Shown here one piece after another: positions 9,201 through 13,231 of a stretch of 13,231 bases of DNA. The DNA comes from Erysipelotrichaceae bacterium. Lineage in GTDB: Bacteria > Bacillota_I > Bacilli_A > Erysipelotrichales > Erysipelotrichaceae. Both the position numbers and the translations under genes were made by a program. The notes below the pieces were generated by a model. It saw nothing but the letters and a program-made list of their open reading frames with translations, ran no database searches and was not told the DNA's origin. The stretch covers positions 1-13,231 of the forward strand of contig JAUNJW010000022.1 in NCBI GenBank assembly GCA_030533035.1, written 5' to 3'. The first letter of the stretch is position 1. Each line of letters begins with the position of its first letter.

Positions 9201-9555
9201 CCTCAATGAAAAATCCGTGCAGGATCTGTATGACTTCGGTCACAGTGAACTCTATCAGCGCTGCACAAAGATGGAAATCCATAAGGAATACCCGTTCTAT
9301 TACGAAAGCGGCACTGCCAGAATCAACGGCACAATTGACTTCCTCGCCGTCGGCAGCGGCCGGCTGATCATCATTGACTTCAAGACGGACAAGATGACAC
9401 CGGAGGAAATCGCCCATGAATATTCGCCGCAGCTCAATACATACCGGGCTGTCGCCGAATCATTCTGGCCGGGCCTGGAAACAGAGCTGTATGCGTGGAG
9501 TTTCCATAACGGCGCAGCAATTCCGATCGGAAAAGAAGAAACCACTCTAATTTGA
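6238..9555 (+). CDS. addA: ATP-dependent helicase/nuclease subunit A (AddA)
   Basis: This 1105-aa UvrD/Rep-type (SF1A) 3'-5' helicase is fused to a RecB-like nuclease. It drives unwinding in the AddAB complex and cuts the other strand. Helicase motifs occur in order: Walker A GASAGAGKT (27-35), Ia LTFTAAAAEEM (59-69), II IDEFQDTS (395-402), III VGDVKQSIYRFR (424-435), IV YNYRS (458-462), V TTIHHSKGLQYPVVF (751-765) and VI LLYVAVTRAR (825-834). Nuclease motifs are GTLMHKACE (His964), GTIDF (Asp1034), IIDFKTDK (Asp1047, Lys1049) and SPQLNTYR (Gln1065). All key residues are present, so the enzyme should be active. Its length is slightly below the Bacillus form (about 1230). It is translationally coupled to addB by the 4-bp overlap, with AAGGAAG upstream as ribosome binding site. 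It is followed by a strong terminator. Confidence 0.97.
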   Translation: MKIDLSHFDPYQLEIINENSGRDIVVGASAGAGKTMVLVARVMKRCIQDRIPVDRILALTFTAAAAEEMKNRLSRQFHELREKAEDPQDIAYIDRQISLLVTADITTIDSYCLNIIRRFCATIGLDPSTAQNILSEGKNELLQQEAFRNALSAMCAEEKGFAEMLELCEYVSSKPQDYTALYEIVKTINTHAMSAVDPDDFYERCRSAYTEYRTLKQLPAMIRDAWFEMLQKECESILSSAMAIRERINEEPDKKLKPEMIIQTINLMNHALSCVNENDYEGYQTLLREAAVNKIPKAENQETENLRKLMHDRISALLDISYDQASFAKNSAVQARVVRTLVDLCRNTSAAFEKLKKEQAAMNFSDMERYALEILKASHGRVAKLLNHSFDEIMIDEFQDTSFLQDTILTEIAKADRNVPVFRVGDVKQSIYRFRLAKPQLMRNLMADENTAVFNMRYNYRSDLGIVAFTNLLFERLMNVDGIQDLYGEKDHVDVGTDSQRTAPVRPPVRLYLLADPKKDEEKKTKSSAREIKNYKAAFIARTICEMIEESGGRLSFRDFAVLSRSHGDQIVLRRQFERYHIPYDIDAREGFYQSDICRDILSIARLIRNPSDEIALAAVVTSPLFSFSDQQLAEARLHGGSFAQGIYSLYPSVTELFDLYRKILPENGVIGLLSAVANTRVNHPMYENPVPFYDVLSRKDQANFDYLFDLSVSASLYTLDSLIREIETGEAEKSSEAITTGKDDSVVTVTTIHHSKGLQYPVVFLWGTENNRFSDNADAVMIDDELMLGIRDIDLHYRTALPTVQRILVKNRSSREDIEEFSRLLYVAVTRARNQLIIVDQEDAAEEQSERIDLSVLEKRSGITGLITSALSHEEGINENGLFEVCHVFPEDDPQKYWYLSEGLAQKPCRQMPRLQFEPAVFPEIKTPSSLERSRSAVSEGKAVLPPFAPKNTGGSNYGTLMHKACEDMPDDREWTKELIRQVMDPSLNEKSVQDLYDFGHSELYQRCTKMEIHKEYPFYYESGTARINGTIDFLAVGSGRLIIIDFKTDKMTPEEIAHEYSPQLNTYRAVAESFWPGLETELYAWSFHNGAAIPIGKEETTLI

Positions 9556-9595
9556 AAAGTCTGACCGCACTTTCTGATCAGACGAAAGAACAAAT

Positions 9596-9639
9596 TGACT
9601 TAAGGTGAAGAAAAGCACTTCCCCTTAAGTCATTTTTTT
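9596..9639 (+). terminator. Rho-independent terminator after addA
   Basis: TGACTTAAGG (9596-9605) pairs perfectly with CCTTAAGTCA (9623-9632). One mismatch and four more pairs (GAAG/CTTC) lead to a 7-nt loop, and seven T follow (9633-9639). It starts about 40 bp after the addA stop and most simply ends the addBA transcript. It also sits just before the transposase, so a role as the left-end hairpin of the mobile element cannot be excluded. Confidence 0.88.
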
Positions 9640-9675
9640 GTGGTCGTCTATACTGTAGATAAGAAAGCCGCAATT

Positions 9676-10959
9676 ATGATCCACGACGATTGGGCTAGAC
9701 CGATAGTTAAAACGGCCGCGAAAGCATTTGAACATCATTATGATCCCAATAAGCCAACTTTCCAGTTGATCTTTCATAATCATTGGGAAGCTTTTCTTGC
9801 GGCCTGCAAAAAGAAGAATGTTAAATTACCTCAATTCAAAATAGATGAGGTTGAACGCATGATGGCATGCGGAACACTTGATATGGGTTTTGAAATATAT
9901 GAGTGTCCAAACTGTCATCGGCACCACATCATTTGTTATACCTGCAAAAGCAGATTCTGCCCTTCCTGCGGTTCCAAAGCCACCCGGGCCAGAGCTTTCT
10001 TTATCGCCAGGTCAACTCTTGATGTCAATCATCGCCATATGGTTTTCACTATTGATGAACGTTTGCGTGAGTTCTTCTGGATTCATCCCGAATGGCTTCA
10101 TTTTCTTTTTGAAGCCGCAAGGGAAGCTATATTCTATACATTTGACAAATCCAAAGGTTCTTCAAACCAGCTGCGCAAAAAGAAACGCCGCAAGCGGAAA
10201 AAGAAATCAACAATCACACCCGGCTTTATCATTACGCTTCATACATACGGCCGTGATCTTAAATGGAATCCGCATGTCCACGTTTTGTGCACTGAAGGCG
10301 GGATGAACCAGGATAGTGTTTACACGGCTTTGGAGTACATAAACTACGCTTCTCTCCGCAAGTCTTTCATGAAGCAGCTTCTCGACAAAATGCGTGATGC
10401 CCTGTCTGACAATCCCAAAAAGCTGAAGAGCTTTAAAAGACTTATCAATGTCTTATACCAGGATGATACGAATGGTTTCTATGTGCACGCCCCTCCAAGA
10501 GATATGAAGGCTTCAGGAAAGGATCAGGTTGTCAAATACATGATTCGTTATGCCGGTAAGCCCGCGATGGCTCAGAGCAGGATCATCTCCTATAACAAAA
10601 ACTGCAAAACCATCAGATATTTCTATCAGGATCATAAAACCGAAGAACGTATCGAAGTTGAGGAAAGCATTTTCAACTTCATATGGAAGCTGCTCCGTCA
10701 TATTCCACCTCCTCAATTCAAGATGGTTCGCTATTATGGCATTTATGCCACCTGTGATCATAAACTGAAGAAAGCGGTAAAACTCAGACTTCTGAAACAG
10801 AATTCATATAAACCTGATCTTAACCGGCCGAAACATTACCGGCTGGCTTTGATCGACACTTTCGGTGTAGACCCGCTTCTGTGTACTTGCGGTCATTACA
10901 TGGTATTTGTCGACTCCTATGTTCCGCCGCGCTTCAGGGCTGGTGGTGAACCGCCGTAA
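9676..10959 (+). CDS. IS91-family (Y2, HUH-type) transposase
   Basis: This 427-aa protein is numbered from ATG at 9676. An N-terminal zinc-ribbon region carries three CxxC pairs: Cys77/80 in ECPNC, Cys87/90 in CYTC and Cys95/98 in FCPSC. The catalytic part has the HUH metal motif NPHVHVLCTEGG (His200, His202) and the paired tyrosines KYMIRYAGKP (Tyr288, Tyr292; Y-x3-Y), the signature of IS91-like transposases. These move by one-ended rolling-circle replication without terminal inverted repeats or target duplication. A very basic tract at about 167-177 may bind DNA, and a CxC motif lies near the C-terminus (403/405). The frame opens earlier at GTG 9640, but that codon abuts the terminator, so ATG 9676 is preferred; it has only a weak AAGAAAG ribosome binding site. 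Codon use looks more AT-rich than in addBA, fitting horizontal origin. The frame is intact, so the protein may be active. Confidence 0.9.
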   Translation: MIHDDWARPIVKTAAKAFEHHYDPNKPTFQLIFHNHWEAFLAACKKKNVKLPQFKIDEVERMMACGTLDMGFEIYECPNCHRHHIICYTCKSRFCPSCGSKATRARAFFIARSTLDVNHRHMVFTIDERLREFFWIHPEWLHFLFEAAREAIFYTFDKSKGSSNQLRKKKRRKRKKKSTITPGFIITLHTYGRDLKWNPHVHVLCTEGGMNQDSVYTALEYINYASLRKSFMKQLLDKMRDALSDNPKKLKSFKRLINVLYQDDTNGFYVHAPPRDMKASGKDQVVKYMIRYAGKPAMAQSRIISYNKNCKTIRYFYQDHKTEERIEVEESIFNFIWKLLRHIPPPQFKMVRYYGIYATCDHKLKKAVKLRLLKQNSYKPDLNRPKHYRLALIDTFGVDPLLCTCGHYMVFVDSYVPPRFRAGGEPP

Positions 10960-11232
10960 GCAATTCCGGATATCCGATCACATAACGTAGGATATTACGA
11001 TGAGGTCCGGATGAACCTGGCTCATAAAGGAGTGCAATCATCTGCGCGTCGACAACAAAACCAGGATGCGAAGCAGTCACACCCTGGCCCCAAAACTACT
11101 GCAAGTTTCATTCCGGCAAAACTTGAAGTACACATATATGCGTTTAAATTTTACATCAGTTTTTACGTCTTTTTGTCATGGAGATTCATTTCCAGACATT
11201 TTTTGACCAAAACAGAACTTTCCTAGTCGATG
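10960..11232 (+). mobile_element. Probable non-coding tail of the IS91-like element, right end not defined
   Basis: This AT-richer stretch after the transposase holds several dyads. They are CGGATATCCG (10967-10976), CGTAG/TTACG around 10986-10999, CCAGG/CCTGG in about 11060-11086, and CAAGTTT/AAACTTG (11102-11108 and 11119-11125). IS91-like elements end in an origin hairpin next to a short target such as GAAC/GTTC or CAAG/CTTG. CTTG at 11122-11125 and GAAC at 11215-11218 are candidates. A 71-codon frame at 11011-11226 has no recognisable product. The exact element limits cannot be set from one copy. Confidence 0.4.
11102..11125. repeat. Perfect 7-bp inverted repeat, candidate IS origin hairpin
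   Basis: CAAGTTT (11102-11108) and AAACTTG (11119-11125) are separated by a 10-nt loop, about 145 bp downstream of the transposase stop. No T tract follows, so it is not a standard terminator. Its outer tetranucleotides CAAG/CTTG resemble IS91-family target or end sequences. Assignment as the element's right end (oriIS) is a guess. Confidence 0.3.
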
Positions 11233-11254
11233 AAAAACCCGGCATGTGCCGGGC
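11233..11254 (-). terminator. Rho-independent terminator of the downstream HTH gene
   Basis: On the minus strand CCCGGC, ACAT and GCCGGG form a tight GC-rich 6-bp hairpin with a 4-nt loop (11253-11238), followed by TTTTT (11237-11233). It lies about 70 bp past the stop of the minus-strand HTH gene ending at 11323. It also shields that gene from the IS side. Confidence 0.85.
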
Positions 11255-11322
11255 TCTCATAGTTTAGAATAATACTGTTTATGACTGTGATCCGCAGCCA
11301 GATTCCCCCATCCCTGTTCTCT

Positions 11323-11766
11323 TCAGTCCGGAATGTATTCCTCCATGTACTTGGAGAACTTCAGCCATGGATAGCCTGCTTTTTCCAGTCTGTCATTGAG
11401 TTTGTACAGGGAGACTGTGTCGTTGAGTGACTCGAGGATGACATGGTCCCTTGGTTCTTCATCCTTCAGCATGACCATGCCGTTGGTGCTTAAGGCATGC
11501 TGTGTTTCTTCGGCGTTCATGCCGATGGCACAGCTGATGGCAATGATGTAGTCCCTCTGGGCGGTGTGCTTGGTCCCGTTAAGAATCTTATATAAGTAAT
11601 CCTGGGAAATCCCGGTGATTCTGGAAATGTCAGATCTTTTGACTCTGTACTTGTTGATCATTTCCTGCATGAAAGCAGTAAACACAGGGCTGTGGTCATC
11701 ATTCCCTGCAGGTGTCTCTTCTTCTTTCATGTCATTCAGGATTTCGGTATTTTCGTTATAAATCAT
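11323..11766 (-). CDS. HTH regulator-like protein with C-terminal tandem repeat
   Basis: This 147-aa soluble protein has an XRE-like helix-turn-helix at about residues 27-68, with VKRSDISRITGISQDYLYKILNG as the recognisable core. Behind it are two gap-free 30-residue repeats, at 71-100 and 106-135. Both begin with RD, have Ile and Ser at repeat positions 5 and 8, and end with L...G...L. They probably form two small helical units for protein contacts or dimerisation. Similar HTH-plus-repeat proteins occur in Firmicutes, in some genomes beside protein kinases (recalled from memory); no kinase lies in this window. The target is unknown. The frame opens at GTG 11790. ATG 11766 is preferred because AGGGAG lies upstream, though its 12-nt gap is long; ATG 11730 is another option. 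The gene has its own terminator at 11233-11254. Confidence 0.75.
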   Translation of the reverse strand: MIYNENTEILNDMKEEETPAGNDDHSPVFTAFMQEMINKYRVKRSDISRITGISQDYLYKILNGTKHTAQRDYIIAISCAIGMNAEETQHALSTNGMVMLKDEEPRDHVILESLNDTVSLYKLNDRLEKAGYPWLKFSKYMEEYIPD

Positions 11767-11804
11767 GTGTGAATATTTCTCCCTTTTCACATCTGTCTAT
11801 AAAC

Positions 11805-11879
11805 TTACCGAAAACTTTTATAATTCTTTGGACCCTGAGCCCTCTTTTTTGAAAAAAGTACTGTTTTTGTCTGATTCAT
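11805..11879 (-). CDS. Possible short basic leader peptide upstream of the HTH gene
   Basis: A 24-codon frame (begins MNQTKTVLFSKK, ends NYKSFR) lies 38 bp upstream of the chosen HTH-gene start. A consensus AAGGAGGT (11897-11890) sits 10 nt before its ATG. An earlier ATG (11884-11882), 5 nt after that site, gives only Met-Gly-stop, and its TGA overlaps this start. A longer in-frame start at 11903 would give 32 aa. The peptide has seven Lys/Arg and no known family. The frame contains the TTTTTTC/GAAAAAA dyad at 11844-11858. It may be a translated leader or chance; only the strong ribosome binding site speaks for it. Confidence 0.3.
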   Translation of the reverse strand: MNQTKTVLFSKKRAQGPKNYKSFR

Positions 11880-11985
11880 CCCATCTGTGACCTCCTTCGG
11901 CATTCTTACAGTAGAAAACCTCCACAGCAAAAAAACTGCCATGTGAAGGAAGATCCATGGTCTGGTCTTTAAAATGTACAGAATG
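11880..11985. other. Intergenic DNA between two minus-strand HTH genes
   Basis: This stretch lies between the terminator of the membrane-linked XRE gene and the possible leader ORF. Apart from the AAGGAGGT site (11890-11897) and a second GGAGGT-like site (about 11917-11922), both on the minus strand, I see nothing distinct. It should hold the promoter for the HTH gene, but no convincing -35/-10 pair could be picked by eye. Confidence 0.4.
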
Positions 11986-12008
11986 AAAAATCCCTCATCG
12001 CTGAGGGA
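11986..12008 (-). terminator. Rho-independent terminator of the XRE membrane regulator
   Basis: On the minus strand TCCCTCA (12008-12002), loop GCGA and TGAGGGA (11997-11991) form a 7-bp stem followed by TTTTT (11990-11986). It begins about 27 bp after the stop of the XRE gene ending at 12035. Confidence 0.88.
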
Positions 12009-12034
12009 AATTCATCATGATATTCATTTGTTCG

Positions 12035-12544
12035 TTATTTGTTTCTGTGAAGCAGACGCATTTTGAATTCTCTGATCCTGGATGCGTATTTGCTGGTGAA
12101 GATGACGCCGATGATGATCATTCCGAAGGAGATGCCCAGGCCGAAGCTGGCAATTCCCTCATAGGGCGATGTGTTTTCCAGGTGCAGTATTGTAATCACC
12201 ATGAATACGATGAATCCGATCAGTCCCGCTACAAACATCCAGTGCAGTCTCTGTGTAAATCTTGTCTTCTCTTCGTTGCTGTACTCAGCTACCTTCAATA
12301 CAGCTTCTTCCATTTCCTTGTCCATGTCCTCACTCTTCCTTTCTCCATCGAGCATTTCGCGAAGACCGACATCATAGAGATCAGATAATTCAATCAGAAG
12401 ATCAAGGTCAGGCAGGTTACTGCCTGTTTCCCAGCGGGATACCGTTCTTCTGGCTACTCCCAGCTTTTCACCGAGTTGTTCCTGGGTAAGACCCTTTTCT
12501 TTTCTCAGTTCCTGTAAAAACTTTCCGATTTTGACCTGATCCAT
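12035..12544 (-). CDS. XRE-family regulator with two C-terminal membrane helices
   Basis: This 169-aa protein starts with a canonical XRE/Cro-type HTH (residues about 6-60; KGLTQEQLGEKLGVARRTVSRWETG is the core, followed by PDLDLLIELSDLYDV). A charged linker (about 65-95) leads to two hydrophobic segments at about 102-120 and 131-150, then a short basic tail. It should be a membrane-tethered DNA-binding protein. Such XRE-plus-membrane proteins are common in Firmicutes and often regulate neighbouring genes or themselves, but no target is evident here. The start is certain: AAAGGAGG lies 8 nt upstream (12560-12553). The gene is divergent from a MerR gene across 253 bp and has its own terminator at 11986-12008. 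Confidence 0.9.
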   Translation of the reverse strand: MDQVKIGKFLQELRKEKGLTQEQLGEKLGVARRTVSRWETGSNLPDLDLLIELSDLYDVGLREMLDGERKSEDMDKEMEEAVLKVAEYSNEEKTRFTQRLHWMFVAGLIGFIVFMVITILHLENTSPYEGIASFGLGISFGMIIIGVIFTSKYASRIREFKMRLLHRNK

Positions 12545-12797
12545 GTGTCAGTCCTCCTTTACGACCTCACAATAGCCTTCATTCATAACAGTTTGAAGGA
12601 CACAAAGTGGGCATTTGAGTAATGGGACAAGGTATGTCTCACGGTTTTATTATACAGAATATGCATTCACAGGATGTTTCTGCGTGCATTTTTGCAGCAA
12701 ATCATAATCAGATATCCGGAAATGAAAGAAATAATCAACTGACGGCCCATCCGGGATCTGCGGATTTGTTAAAATGTATGCAGTGAGGTTTCAGAAT
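12545..12797. promoter_or_regulatory. Divergent intergenic region between XRE and MerR genes
   Basis: This 253-bp region must carry promoters for both flanking genes. On the minus strand TATAAT occurs at 12654-12649 but without a good -35. On the plus strand GGGACA (12624-12629) and TATTAT (12648-12653) are 18 bp apart, a possible promoter with a long leader, and TAAAAT lies at 12770-12775. An inverted repeat ATCCG-N7-CGGAT (12749-12765) precedes the last box and could be an operator. All of these are weak assignments. Confidence 0.35.
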
Positions 12798-13231
12798 ATG
12801 AGCTATTCCATCGGCGATGTCTCCGAAGCATTGAACCTGTCACGGGAAATGATCCGCTATTATGAGAAATGCGGCGTGCTTAAACTGTCCAGGGATACGG
12901 GCAACAATTACAGAAGCTATGAGATCATGGATGTTTTCTGGCTTCTGGAATCTCTGCAGTACCGCGGCTGGGGTGTGGGGATCCGGGAAATCCAGTCATT
13001 GAGAAGTGAGGATTTCCATATCAGGACTCCTGAAGTTCTTAACAGTTATATCAATACCCTGGATCATGAAATCGATCAGAAAAAGCTTCTGAGAGAAAGA
13101 CTTTCAGCACTTTCTGTAAAGCTGAAGCAGAGTTTCTACAATCTCGGCAATATCTGGGTGCAGTATATCCCCTCCTTTTACTGTTTCCATCTGGTTTACG
13201 GCAATGGCGACAGCTATGAAAAACTGCAGGT
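12798..13231 (+). CDS. MerR-family transcriptional regulator, 3' end cut by the window
   Basis: The first 144 residues are visible. A MerR winged HTH occupies 1-70 (begins MSYSIGDVSEALNLSREMIRYY, ends with GIREIQSLRSED). A coiled-coil-like helix at about 78-112 follows, and then the start of a C-terminal sensing domain, with an aromatic stretch near residues 118-134. Architecture and segment lengths parallel the 270-aa MerR protein at 2679-3491, although sequence identity looks low. About 120 residues may be missing. The ATG at 12798 has GAGG at 12785-12788, 9 nt upstream. The regulated gene is unknown; MerR targets are usually adjacent, so it may lie downstream of the window or be the divergent XRE gene. 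Confidence 0.88.
   Translation, partial: MSYSIGDVSEALNLSREMIRYYEKCGVLKLSRDTGNNYRSYEIMDVFWLLESLQYRGWGVGIREIQSLRSEDFHIRTPEVLNSYINTLDHEIDQKKLLRERLSALSVKLKQSFYNLGNIWVQYIPSFYCFHLVYGNGDSYEKLQ

Noticed and set aside
11011..11226. 71-codon plus-strand frame in the IS tail, with GAGG 5 nt before its ATG
   Set aside because: It crosses the dyad-rich IS end, has no recognisable family, and its composition looks non-coding. It is kept only as part of the IS tail.
11844..11858. CTTTTTTGAAAAAAG dyad as a terminator
   Set aside because: The stem is only A/T apart from its end pair, with no distinct stem plus U tract. More likely it is an AT-rich stretch or part of the leader ORF.
12652..12657. ATACAG matching a half-site of the MerR operator at 2635-2649
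   Set aside because: Only one 6-bp half is present, without the second arm, which is easily found by chance.
1..13231. CRISPR array, tRNA or rRNA genes
   Set aside because: No regularly spaced direct repeats and no cloverleaf or rRNA-like sequence were seen by eye. tRNAscan or Infernal was not available to confirm.

Overview
The window looks like chromosomal DNA of a low-to-mid GC Gram-positive anaerobe (Firmicutes/Bacillota). The evidence is AddA/AddB-type rather than RecBCD-type recombination nucleases, AGGAGG-type ribosome binding sites, Rho-independent terminators with long U tracts, a Gram-positive-style lipoprotein and many small HTH regulators. A gut Erysipelotrichaceae-like host would fit, because secreted flavin-type reductases paired with their own regulators are frequent there. 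That placement is inference; nothing in the window fixes the taxon.

Left part (1-3491): a divergent pair. On the minus strand is a lipoprotein flavoprotein reductase of 839 aa, with two FMN-binding domains followed by an FAD fumarate-reductase-like domain, closed by a terminator at 11-40. On the plus strand is a MerR-type regulator of 270 aa. Between them the reductase promoter has a TTGACA -35 box, a 19-bp spacer and a TACCAT -10 box. A 7+1+7 palindrome fills most of that overlong spacer, which is the classical architecture of a MerR-activated promoter. The pair therefore reads as a self-contained, inducible extracytoplasmic electron-acceptor module. The residue matching the fumarate-binding His of known fumarate reductases is Met, so the acceptor is probably not fumarate.

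Middle (3530-9639): addB and addA, overlapping by 4 bp, encode both subunits of the AddAB helicase-nuclease for double-strand-break repair. AddB keeps its nuclease and iron-sulfur motifs but is short and lacks the N-terminal Walker A. A strong terminator at 9596-9639 closes the operon.

Right part (9640-13231): an accessory, regulator-rich region. It starts with an IS91-like (Y2, HUH-type) transposase whose tail contains hairpins that may include its end. Two minus-strand HTH genes follow, each with its own terminator: a soluble HTH protein with an internal tandem repeat, preceded by a possible short leader ORF, and an XRE regulator with two membrane helices. A second MerR-type gene, on the plus strand and cut by the window edge, ends the region. 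No tRNA, rRNA or CRISPR array was seen.
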